Shown: positions 22,826 through 34,014 of the stretch, piece by piece
Position numbering within the stretch: the first letter of the stretch is position 1
Layout: every line of letters begins with the position of its first letter
Source: Gamarada debralockiae
Lineage: Eukaryota; Ascomycota; Leotiomycetes; Helotiales; Hyphodiscaceae
Reading direction: 5' to 3'
NCBI GenBank assembly: GCA_002803225.1
Contig: NXFV01000374.1
Span: 1-64,000, forward strand
DNA length: 64,000 nt
The notes under the pieces: generated by a model
The model's input: the letters and a program-made list of their open reading frames with translations, nothing else
Told to the model about the DNA's origin: nothing
Database searches by the model: none
Translations under genes and position numbers: made by a program

Positions 22826-24101
22826 ATGGCGAACACTTCCTACAACGACCTTGTCACAACGACGGGTCCGAACGCGTCATTCTCCACTAACGCACTCGAT
22901 TTCGTGGAGACCAAGATCTCTTTGGAGATGTCTGAGGCGGAACTTTCGGAGAGTGTTGACTTCGTCACGATGGAACGTTAGAACGTGTCTCCTGCAACCG
23001 CTGCAGGACATGTGGATGAGCTGGCAGAGAAGAAGATGGCTCTCAAGGCCTGCCTAGCGGTGCTTGATAACGACATGGATTCCTTGACCCTCAAGCAAGG
23101 CGATGAAGAGGCGGGCATAGATGCGTTGAGTACAATCAAGGCACAGGTTGATAGTGCTATTACAACTTTGTTGAAGATGAGTGAGTTCCATCTTTGCTGT
23201 TCTAACTTCAACCATGGAACTGACCATAATAACAGAGCAGAAGAACTTCGCCACGTTCATCTTGTTCCCGAAACTTCCTACTGAATTGAGGTTGAAAATT
23301 CGGAACGCGCCGATCCTCCCACAAGTTCTGCCCAACGAGTCCGTCGCGGGCGTCGCCGCAAAGATTTCAGCGTGGGTATTACGAGCTATCCACTGATCCC
23401 ATCAATGCTGCAGGTGTGTTGAGAATCAAGACAACTTGGTCTTCGAGTCTACGAGGCAACAGAACCCTATGAAAGCAATGGGCTTGATCCCGGATACAAG
23501 ACCAACCAGATCTATATCAACTTCAAGCTTGACACGGTTCTGTGCTTCACATATGACGACATCGGGAATTTCAGTAGCTTCGATTCATAGGACATGCGGC
23601 CATTACGCTCAAAGATAGTATCTCGAGTACGAAATCTACCCAGGTGGGACTGCTTGTGGATTAATTTCTTAGGAGCACTAGGGTTTCAGGATTGCGGAGC
23701 CCCGGAAAAGATCTTCCTTGTGCATGAACTAAGCCGGTCCAACATCAAACGCGGCAAGCAAGATTTAAACTTCAGACTTCTCGAGGACAAGAGATTCAAT
23801 CAGAAGTTTCAAAAAAGGTTGCACGAGAATTACGGCAGGAACAACATGAAGGAGAGATGGGAGGAGGATTAGGATGAGACGGAAGATGACAACCTCCTCT
23901 TCCAACACTTAGCATCGTGGAAGGAAAGAGTCCTCAAGGAGAAAAGAGCCTGTCGACTCTAACAACCTTGACCGCAGTGTTGTTAATGTGGAACCAGGAG
24001 ACTTTGCTGCTCTGGATTGTGTCGTCGAGAGCTCTGATCTTAGTAGGAACAGCGACGACTCAGAGAGTGAAGCCAGTTCAGAATACACTGACATGAGCTA
24101 A
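22826..24101 (+). pseudogene. 2EXR-domain pseudogene, copy 4
   Basis: ATG at 22826 opens MANTSYNDLVTTTGPNASFS. The frame is stopped by TAG at 22979 but continues naturally (NVSPATAAGHVDELAEKK, then ALSTIKAQVDSAITTLLKM). A GTGAGT intron with an AATAACAG acceptor leads into FATFILFPKLPTELRLKIRN, again with Arg for the conserved Trp. Further blocks are LGLRVYEATEPYES and IYINFKLDTVLCFTYDD, then a C-terminal region (CGAPEKIFLVHELSRSN) interrupted by TAG at 23870. After a further shift comes an acidic tail, SRNSDDSESEASSEYTDMS, ending at 24101. Multiple stops and shifts make it a pseudogene; the N-terminal helical region is shared with copy 3. Confidence 0.7.
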
Positions 24102-26055
24102 AAAATCAGATGGGGACTTCGCAGGATGATTGTGCACATCTACGTGCTGGCGGGTTGGGTTGGGATTGATGCAGATTTTTCAATGAATTTGCTCCTTCTA
24201 TTTCCCTTTGTCAAGAGCAACAGCATGGTCTAGAACAAAGCATAGATTTGCGGGCCGCGGTTGCAGTCAATTGCCCAATGAAAACTTTAAGGCAATCATG
24301 CATTGTCACTGCGATTGCAAAGGGGAACTCTCTCCTGCAGGTCACGTGAAGCAGCAAAAGGGTCTTGTGACCCCTTCAAACAGAATTTCTTCTCAAACCT
24401 TCTCCAACCCCACACTCCGGATGAGACAGCTTTGCATCCCCGGAGTTCAATGACTCGAACAAAGAAGCCAAAATCGTACGAGGTAGCAAGAGTAAGAACG
24501 GCAGCCAAAATTATCAATGGGTTGAGGAGGGTTCTCCGTAATATTTTGCATCTTGTGATGCATTTATTTTCAATAATTCAAGAATGCCATGACAGGGCAC
24601 ACATGTTCAACCGTTCAACGGTTTCGGTCGTCCATCGTACGAGTACAACCACGCATGACAAGGGAAACCCGGTGTTGACTGGCACGCGGAGATTTCGGCA
24701 AGTCGCATGCTAAAAAAATCGAAATTGGTGAGACGGAGGTGTACCTTGGGAGCTGATGGCAGAGCTGAGTGAGACCTTTATCCAATGTACAGCTGGGAAG
24801 AGTGACGCGGGAGTCAGAGCTGCAGGGTGGAAGGAGCGGCGATGCAGAGAGGTCATGTACGTAGCTAGGTTCAACATGCTGTGCGTGCTTTTCTGGCTGT
24901 GCATGGAGCTGGTGATTGGATCGAGAAAGCGGTGTGACGATGGAGAGAGCAGGGCAGGAGGGATGTTTCCGCAGTAGATGGTGTGGATGGATTTGGTTTC
25001 CTGAGAGAAGGTTTTGGGATCCAAACAAATAAATAGGTGAGCAGATATACTCCAGGGGTGCGAGTAGTTGCCGGGTGGGTTCTATCTCCGGGTTTTTCGC
25101 CACCCAAAAGGACCAGGGTCAGAAGGTCTCGCGAAAAGAAGCTCTACAGAAGGTCGTGGAGTGTATCACAGCGCATCGCTTCATCTAACTCCCTGCATCG
25201 GAAGTGAAAGATGCTCCGTTGAAGGAGGTTCATCAGAGATCATGCTACCCCAACCTTCCATCTGGGCTAAAACAAAGGGATAAGCATTGCACTTACTCTG
25301 TAAGACGTAATAATTTGGATAATTGATCATCACCCTGGTGGATTCTGCTGCACTTCTGCTACTGATAGGTAGGAGTGACCCAATGACGCGCAACTTCTAT
25401 GATCCCCTCCATAAGAATCTCGATTGGGTGATAAATTTAGGGGACTTTTTTACGGCTGTTGTGATAGCGACAATCCAGGCGCAATCAGTGCAGCAAAATC
25501 AACGGTTTTTTACCGTACAGAGGTGCATGAAATAGCTGCAAATTGATAGAGTAAGAATGGTTAACAGGTGAATTTAAGAGGCTGGAGCCCTTAGAATCGA
25601 GTTAAAACCGGCACCAAATTTCTGCAGCTTAAAGTTTACCAACGCCTTTTTGGTGTTCAAGACCGCCAAGAAAATCCACCTCCAAGTCCCGCATCGGCCT
25701 TTGTTTGGCTTCTCAAGGGTTCTCTGTCGTGATTGGCTCATTCGCTATCATCCCCCCCGCCTTTCTTCGAAATCAGTACGCGAGAGGAACGAGGGTCAGA
25801 TTCCCAAATAATTCCTCCCAGCAACTAATTCTTGCTCACACCACGACAACACCGACAACAACCATTGCAAGCCCTAGCAACCTCCCACCGACCGCGATAT
25901 ACCTTCTCTTGACGATAGATAGAGTTCCAGTCCACTTCCTCTGTCCCTGGAGCGAGTTCACTCGTTTTCTGCCCGCGGCAAACGAGCCTTTCAACAGCTA
26001 CTCTGCCAGGGGCGCTTACAAACACACAACAAAAGAGACATCAGCAGCAATCACC
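24102..26055. other. long intergenic region upstream of the Rim15-type gene
   Basis: No supportable gene. Antisense-type ORFs (25103-24615 and similar) have no recognisable content. The last 350 bases are C/A-rich and probably belong to the leader of the kinase gene. Confidence 0.5.
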
Positions 26056-26085
26056 ATGATGTCTCACACCACCGCCTCTTGCTAG
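26056..26085 (+). promoter_or_regulatory. upstream ORF 1 in the kinase leader
   Basis: A nine-codon ORF (MMSHTTASC, stop TAG) starting at an ATG in a strong context (ATCACCATGA), 216 bp before the main start. It would act only if the transcript begins upstream of 26056, which the sequence cannot prove. Confidence 0.4.
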
Positions 26086-26171
26086 TATCTGGCTCCTTGC
26101 CAGATCTCTAGCTGCAATTTCGCCCCGGTTCCGAGCTTGCACGACCCGATAACTGACGCACAAGGACGCGT

Positions 26172-26285
26172 ATGATATCAATGGTCATCACGATCGGAGG
26201 ATATTCACTACGGCAGGGCATGATACGGTCGATGTTGGAGCAGGGCAAGATTCTGAGGAATCGACACAATCATGGAGGACGGTAG
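26172..26285 (+). promoter_or_regulatory. upstream ORF 2 overlapping the kinase start
   Basis: An ORF of 37 codons plus stop from ATG 26172 to TAG 26283-26285, in a different frame from the kinase and overlapping its ATG at 26272 by 14 bases. Ribosomes using it would pass the main start, so it could repress translation. Confidence 0.4.
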
Positions 26286-29200
26286 CGACATGCTGGCACC
26301 ACCAGTTGTGGCCCAGTTACGTGCACAAACTGGTGATCAGATGGAACGATCCCTCAGCGCGGATATTCGGGAGGAGAGAGAGGACTTGCGAGAGGCCGCC
26401 GAGCAGACTCTCAATGTTATAATGGATCTCAGCTTGGAGGGAGTCATTAGATGGGTCAGCCCGTCATGGACCGACGTTATCGGCACGACGTTGGAGTCGG
26501 TCCAAGGAAAGTCAATTCAGGATCTTTTGATCGGTGACAATAAGGACGTCTTTACGGAAGTGGTTGAATCGATGAAGAAGGATGACTCGCGCAGTCAAAT
26601 CATTCGATTCACGGTTCAATTAGGTCCTGCGTCGAAATTGGCACCTCTTGACGTTCCGGATGAACTTAAGGAGGTCGAAGGCGAAGGTGCTGAGGCACGC
26701 GAGCCGACAATTGATCTCGAGGGACAAGGTATCATGGTCTATGATCGATCATCTGGAGGAGAGAGCCATGTACGTCGGACTTTTACCCTTTTATGAATTA
26801 TGCTGACACTGGCAGACTATGTGGATGATTCGGCCCTGGATAGCCCCACGCAAAATACAAATCGACCTCCCCGCGATCATCGTCGAAGGTCTCGGCTCCG
26901 GAGCTGAAGTTCTAGCAAGCTATCTTACAACTTTGGCTGAAACTGGTTTGGGGGATCCTGCACACCATGCACCCCCGCCGCCAGTCCTGTGTCGAATCTG
27001 TGAGCGTCAGATACCACCATGGTGGTTCGAAAAACACACGGAGCTCTGTCTCCAGGAGCACAAGGCTGAGATGGAGGTTCAAATGGCACAAGAGAATCTT
27101 ACGGAACATCGTCACGCAATTGTCAAAGTCCTGGATGCTCTCGAGGCCCGCAAAAGCCGACCGTTATCTGGAGATCAGCAGCCTGCTCTACCACCACCCC
27201 AAGCAGAATACAAGGGCATGCCTATCGGACCCAACTCTTCGCCATCATCATCATCTGGCACCGCCTCGCCAGGTACGCCAGTCGGAAGATCAAGGGAGAG
27301 GTCAACAACAGGATTTGGACATGCACGCTCCCGTTCGTTTGCTGTTCGACGACCTCAAGCTAGGATTGTGGAATTGTTACTCGATCTCTGCGATACGGCA
27401 CTGGAAATCAATACTCCAGCAATCAAAGAGGCATCGACGCAAACTCCTGGCGAGCCGTTCCGTACACAATCTCCACAATCCGAGTCTCGGATTACCCAAG
27501 TTATGCAATGGCAATCACCGAGCACGAATACTTTGGAACAAGAACATGGCCTCGCCTTACTTTGTTCAGACACTGAGGCCGCAGCGAAGGCCAAAGTCGA
27601 TACCGTCTGGCGCCACCGAAGAATCATCGAATATTCCGAACGCATCCGCATGGAATTCGCGATCGCTGTTCAAGATTGCATCGATGAGGCTATGAGAAAA
27701 GCTGCACGTATTGCTGCTGGTGAGCTCAGCGAGTCTTCCGAAGAAGAGGAGGTCACTCCCGCACACGAGGAGGGATTCTTCACTGGTTCTTTTGATGGAC
27801 CGTCATCACTCGCTATTGCACTTCGTGAAGCCGAGATGATGCAAGCCCGAGCTGGACGTCGAACATCCTCAACAGCAGCCTCGACCAGATCAAATAGTCC
27901 GAAGGAATGTCCAACACCACGATCCCATACCGGTCAAATGAGCATCCTCTCTCAATCTCAGGGATCTCGCCGCCAGTCCTTGTTTTTCGAGAGTGATGCA
28001 GGCGACAGTGATGGTAGCGTGAGGTCTTCTTCACTGATGTCGCGGGCCCCACGAACAGAATCGCCCGTCTCTGAATTCGGAGATCTTCGCCGCGCTGCAA
28101 GCTCTCGACAGCGCAACCGACGAAGTATCATTCTTCCTGGTGCTACTTCTCCTCGACGACAAGAGTCTCCTGTTCGCATTCCACAGCCATCTTCGCCACT
28201 GCGCATCACCAAGCCTCGAGCTTTACCCATCGCTCACGAGGGTGTGGTATCACCTACTGCATCCGCATCGCCGTTGCTTTCCCAAGGCGAATTTGGCTCG
28301 CCCTCATTGGTTCCTCATCACAGACGACAATCATCAGCGGCCTTGTCCGATCCTAACAGACCTCCGCCGTCACCACGTCTGAGCTCGGTCAGTGCACCGC
28401 AAGCACGTGCTGTACCGCCATCCATCAAAGACTTTGAAATCATCAAACCAATCAGCAAAGGTGCATTCGGCAGTGTCTATCTCTCTAAGAAGAAGTCCAC
28501 TGGTGATTACTATGCGATCAAGGTCTTGAAGAAAGCAGACATGGTTGCAAAGAATCAAGTCACTAATGTCAAGGCTGAACGAGCGATCATGATGTGGCAA
28601 GGCGAAAGCGATTTCGTCGCAAAGCTTTATTGGACATTCTCTAGCAAGGATTATCTCTATCTGGTTATGGAGTACCTTAATGGAGGAGATTGTGCATCTC
28701 TCATCAAAGTTCTTGGCGGTCTACCTGAAGATTGGGCCAAGAAGTACCTCGGCGAAGTTATTTTGGGCGTTGAGCATCTCCACAATCGTGGAATTGTTCA
28801 TCGAGATTTGAAGCCCGACAACCTTCTCATCGACCAGAAAGGCCATTTGAAATTGACCGACTTTGGTCTTTCGAGAATGGGGTTGATCGGTCGTCAAAAG
28901 CGAGTTCTTAACAGTACTGCAAATGATTCGGCACCAGACCTGCTCAAACAAGGTCCATTTGCGCGCGCACCATCGATTAGCTCTTCTAGATCAACTTCTT
29001 TTGACTTCCAGGGCCACAATTCACCAGGCTCCACACCTCAGATGATTCCAGATCTTGCCGGTGGTCTGGTAACGCCGTCATACTTCAGCCTCAGCCGAGA
29101 AAATACCATCAACAAGGACTCTCGGCGCACATCCGGCCGAAGCGATAGTGGCAACAGCGATACCTTGAATCAAATGTTCAGCAGCTTCTCCTTGAATGAT

Positions 29201-32059
29201 CCTTTGGCACAGCAGATGCTCAATCAACGAAGAACACCAATTGAAGAAATGAGCGAAAACGAAGGCAGTGGGTCGCCTGACTTGCTATCACTCACTCAAA
29301 CGACTAGCCAGTCAAGCGCCGAACAGAAGAATACACCTCCGCAAACGAGCATGATGCCTCCTCCAATGGCTCTCTTCGATCCTGATGACAGCAATCGACG
29401 ATTCGTTGGTACCCCAGACTACTTGGCACCCGAGACTGTTAACGGTGTTGGCCAAGACGAGACCAGCGATTGGTGGTCCGTTGGATGTATATTGTTCGAG
29501 TTCCTGTATGGATATCCTCCATTCCATGCTGGAACTCCGGATGAAGTGTTCGAAAACATCCTCGCTCGAAGAATCTCTTGGCCCGACGACAACGATTTTG
29601 AGGTCTCTCCCGAGGCTAAAGATCTGATGAACAAACTTTTGTGCCTGGAGCCCCGTCAACGACTTGGAGCCAATGTCGATGAAAAGTTCTCTTGTGGTGG
29701 AGAGGAGATCAGAAAGCATGCGTGGTTTGAAGGAACAAACTGGGACAAGCTCCTCGAGGATGAGGCACAATTCGTTCCTGCGCCAGAAAACCCAGAAGAC
29801 ACCGAGTATTTCGATGCCCGCGGTGCCACTCTACAATCCTTCGCTGAAGAAATGGAGGACCAATCTTCACCGCCAAGCACGACGCCGGGGGCCGAATACC
29901 ACGAACGACCACATGACGCTCTATCTCGTGTGAGATCTCAAGTCAACTCCATCAAGCGAGGTTTAATGCCGCTACACATCCCACCTCACGTACGGGACAT
30001 GAAGAGTCGCAGACTGAGCGAGCCTGTTGTGGCTGATGATTTTGGCAACTTTACATTCAAAAACTTGCCAGTTCTCGAGAAAGCAAACAAAGATGTCATT
30101 CAGAAGCTTCGAGCCGAGGCAATGGCTGCCCAAAGCAAGCTAGCGCTCATTAGCCCGAGTGCATCGAACAGCGCTACTTCTCCCGCACCGACCTTAGAAG
30201 GCAGCCCGATTCTTCCAATGCCCATCCAGCGGACACTTTCTAACGCTAAGGCTTCAAACCGTCCTTCGTCTCCATCAGGATTAAGCCAATCCAATTCTTC
30301 GCCAAGCAGAGCCTCTCAACCCTCTTCGCCGTTACTACTCTCCTTCGTTACTGGTCCGAATGGAGAAGGGCGTCGCAAGACCTCGAGCAACTCTTCAAGT
30401 CTGTCACATCAATCAAGCAACTCTCTTCAACCCGGTAGCTTTTTCGACATCCCTCGAGTGCCTGCGAGCCTTCAAAAGGCTGCCAGCTCTGCAGCGGCAT
30501 CCCCAATCAAGAGTCGTGGAGCGGCTCCTCCACCTTTGGCACTTTCTCCACAGAAGACGAACACACCTAGACAGACTAGCAATCCTACATCGAGTCGAGC
30601 CCGTTCACAGACAGTTGGATCCCAAGAAGGAAGCCCCATACCAGCAGACTTGTTCTCGCATCGCAAACGACGAAGCCAAGTCTTCGATATGTCGCCATCA
30701 TCCTCAGACAATGAAGGTGACAAGGCCAATGCTCTACTTCGAGTTCAGCGTCGCCGTCAAAGTTCACGCCGAATGTCACAGATTAACTTGGCTGATGGGC
30801 CACAATTCCGCCCTCTAGATGTTCTCATTTGCGAGGACCATCCCGTCTCGCGCATGGTGATGGAAAAGCTGCTCGAAAAACTTCGCTGCCGCACCATCAC
30901 CGTTTCAAATGGAGCTGAAGCCATGCGATGTGCTATGAGCGAGATCAAGTTTGATATCATCATGATGGAATTCAAGCTACCCCAAATCAACGGTGCAGAC
31001 GTCGCTCGTATGATTCGAGACACGAAGAACGCCAACTCTCAAACACCCATTGTTGCTATCACTGGCTATCTGAAGGAGCTGCAAGCACCTCACCATTTCG
31101 ACGCTCTAATTGAGAAACCTCCAACTACCTCGAAGCTTACGGAAGTCTTAGTTCGACTCTGTCAATGGAAAGCGCCACTACCTGGCCAACCTACCTCGGT
31201 TCCCACAGGGTACCCTTACCCTCAACCATCTGGCCTGCGCCAAGAGAGCCTTCGAATCGAGGACAGCCCGACGTCTGGTTCTTCTGGATATGCTCATATG
31301 CCTAGCGGGAGCTTCCGTGGTTCGAGTCGCGAAGACTCAATTAGCTCAAGTCTCTTTGGCGACTCAGAGTCTTTCATGAATGACGACATCCCTGTTGTCA
31401 TCAGCCGGAAGGCAACGGAAGATTGGGATGAGGCCGGAGGCCTTGGAATCAGCAACGAAGAGGCCTTGGAAGACCCGCGCGATCCGCCTAAGCAACTACC
31501 ACTGCATATTTTGCACCAAGAATCGTCACCAGCCCGCATGGAACATAAGGGCCCGCTTCGACAGCGATCGACGGAGAAGATGAGAGCTAAGCGCGAATCA
31601 ATTGAGAAGCATCGCCACGAATGTGCCGAGTCCGGGGATGATGAGGATGAAGAGCTTGGCCATTCTGGTGTTCGGGAGAAGAGCCCAAGAAGTGCCGTAA
31701 AAGCAGGTTACCGCGGGTCCAAGCTCGGCACGGAGATGATGCGTACCAACAGCCGTGGCAGCGTTGTTTCTATCTCTGATTTTAATACGAGTGCAGATAC
31801 GGTGGAACCTCCACCGACGGTCAGCGAAGAACAACCTGCGGCTTCAGAAATCACGGGCGCTACTTTGACTCCCCCAGAGATGTTTTCCGCTCCAGGCGGA
31901 AAGGTCAGCGAGATCGACTTGAACGAAACACCTCGGCCCTCTTCAACAAGCGAAATCAACCTACTGGACGAGGATCCAACACCACGAGCACCCTCAGCTG
32001 CATCGAATCATCCACCGACCTACGAAGCCCTTACCGTCCGACTAAAAGGCGGCGACTAA
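26272..32059 (+). CDS. RIM15: Rim15-type serine/threonine protein kinase (PAS, AGC kinase, receiver-like domain)
   Basis: Nutrient-signalling kinase that in yeast promotes quiescence downstream of PKA, TORC1 and Pho85. Two exons, 26272-26769 and 26816-32059 (46-bp intron); 5,742 nt, 1,913 residues (yeast Rim15 is about 1,770). A stop lies just upstream in frame, fixing the ATG. Domain order: PAS-like region about 45-110 (GVIRWVSPSWTDVIG); zinc finger C225-x2-C228-x11-H240-x3-C244; long disordered Ser/Pro region; kinase from about 706 with K735, H828-R829-D830, DFG at D848 and APE at A1037-P1038-E1039. The DFG-to-APE gap carries a large insert of roughly 150 residues, a hallmark of the Rim15/Cek1/greatwall group. 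An AGC-type tail follows. A receiver-like domain (about 1500-1620) has E1506-D1507, but Glu1551 occupies the phospho-acceptor Asp position (MMEFKLP). Orthology is confident from the combined architecture. Confidence 0.96.
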
Positions 32060-32699
32060 ACACAACGAAACATTTTCCTTTCTATGTCATACTATCGCCC
32101 GCGAGGCCTCTTCAGAACAAAATTTCCTTGTAACTCAACTCAATATCATGATGAAAGCGCGGCGTTTATGGTTCCTGGACGGAGGACCGGGTAAACCACA
32201 TAGGGATATAAGGCGTTTTCTGTGCGGGTTTATCCCATGGGAGGAGGCCCTTGTGCTGCATTTACAAACTCCACCTCAATCGATTCGTCTCTCCTCGAGT
32301 TGTCAAATCATTGTTCTTTCCTTTTAAATTACGCACTCAGTTCGGAGGGGTTTCTTTTTCTTTTGTACATGTTAGGGACTTGATTTGGGGGAGGTGGTTA
32401 TGCGTTAGTTGTCTTATGGATAGAGCAATGTGTGAATATCCAAGAGCTGGGCTTTCCTTTGCTGTTTGATTTTGGGCGGATGTTGGGAGCTTGATAAGTG
32501 GCGATGCGTGGAATTTGCTGGAGAGGCACCTGCTTATATCGATGGATGAAAAGGTGTGGCATGTGTGATGTTGTAGACGGAACAGTTCTGCAATACAAAA
32601 CATTAAATTGTCTTTCCGCCCAACATGGAAGTGATCTTGGGCCGTGGTCTTGAGGGTGTTTGACAAAGAATCTTCCTTTCAGCCGCAAGAGCAAGTACG
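32060..32699. other. 3' flank of the kinase gene
   Basis: Probable 3' UTR and terminator region. Minus-strand ORFs here have no recognisable content. Confidence 0.5.
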
Positions 32700-33238
32700 T
32701 CATTCTCCCCCGCAATCCTGTCCTCCGCGGCTGATCAACCGCCTATCTTCTGGCGGCTGGGGATTGGAAGGTGTATCATTCACACTTTGATGTCGAGATG
32801 GTGCTCGGACCGTCGGCCTTGTCGCTGGCCACAAGTGCTTCGACCTGTTCAATGCGAGCGCGGAGACGTATATTCTCATTGACAAGATCTGGGATAGTGG
32901 AAGATGTATCCGGTAATGGATCTATAGCACTATGGTAAAAGCTCCCCAGTAAGTATGTCTCCTTGTACATGATGGGAAGAACCCCCTACGAAATTGAGAG
33001 TTGGTAGTTCTGGGATACTGACATGGTAATTTGACGGTTCACACGGACGACTTCGCGAGTACAAATGAAGGCTCCCTCGGCGCGTGCATGCATCGCATAG
33101 TATTCGTTTCGAGCATTTAATCTTTCGTTGAGAGCAATGGATACAACTTCGCGGAACTCGTTGAGTGTCACGACTTCTGCGTATCCCTGCGTTGAGGCCG
33201 TCATGTACAAGTGGAAATGTAAGGAGCAGGGTATTCAC
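32700..33238 (-). pseudogene. truncated Zn2Cys6 transcription factor
   Basis: The frame from 33238 reads RVPRSCIHCSQRKIKCSKRI and LCDACTRRG: the first five cysteines of a Zn(II)2Cys6 DNA-binding cluster, in the spacing C-x2-C-x6-C-x5-C-x2-C. The sixth Cys and the family's usual follow-up (AFICTREVVRVNRQIT) are present but in a different frame, so a one-base indel has broken the finger at about 33078-33088. Downstream is a probable coiled-coil linker, IPDLVNENIRLRARIEQVEA, then another shift into SVNDTPSNPQPPEDRRLIS and a stop. The large regulatory domain normally following is absent. It is transcribed away from the ceramide synthase gene. Confidence 0.7.
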
Positions 33239-34014
33239 GTGATGACCAATGAAGACGAATAATTGGCTCCGACATAGAGACTCAGGGGAATGGAAGTTGC
33301 TCGCTTGTCATTGGGATCTTGGGGGCTTTGTCTTTTCCAAAAGTGGTGGGAAGCTCATGTAGGGTCAGTTGGCCTGGTATTGCATCCCTCCCAAGACACC
33401 AGGACATGCCATCCGGGTCGCACCTCTACCCGAACTGGACGCCGATGAAATGCGCGAATAAATGGTAAAGTCCCTAATCCCTACCGGTTGTGACTGAAGT
33501 CTGAATTCTGTGACAAGAATTTTAGATGAGTGAGACAATATATGCGTCTAAGCCATCAAAATTCGTACTCCAGTTACTCCAGTGGCATTTCCAATGGAAT
33601 AAACGGGCGTCCACAGGGGTCTGAATGCCCCTCGCTGGCGCCAAGCCCTACCGGACGGTCCTAATCTGCCGCTTCCACTTTCTCGTTTCGCGGGCGTGCG
33701 GGACCCACATGTGCTGGAATTTCAACGAGAATTCTACGATTCCGACGTCAAACTACCACCACCGGCTGCGCACTTTAGTTGCAAGCGACAGCTTGACATC
33801 GGCTATCCTACCTAACATCGCACACCCGTTCCCGGTAGTCGCTGGCGAAGGCGGCGGCGTCTCAATTGAGGGCCTCCGCGAATACGTTCATACTGGATCG
33901 GGCATCAGAGACACTCGTTCAGAGCTATCTCATTCAGCCTTCGTTATCGTGTATTGTGAACTTCCTACTTAATCCCGCCGACTACGCCCGAAAGCGTCGA
34001 TATATCATATCGCC
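33239..34014. other. intergenic, divergent promoter region
   Basis: Between the broken regulator (-) and the ceramide synthase (+). A 115-codon ATG ORF at 33625-33972 has no recognisable content and ends before the LAG1 start. It probably belongs to the promoter and leader. Confidence 0.45.

Noticed and set aside
24615..25103. 162-codon minus-strand ORF
   Set aside because: Composition is that of random sequence (many Pro/Ser/His/Leu), no domain, overlapped by other equally open frames.
30360..30818. 152-codon ORF in another frame inside the kinase gene
   Set aside because: Shadow of the low-complexity Ser/Pro-rich segment of the Rim15-type protein.
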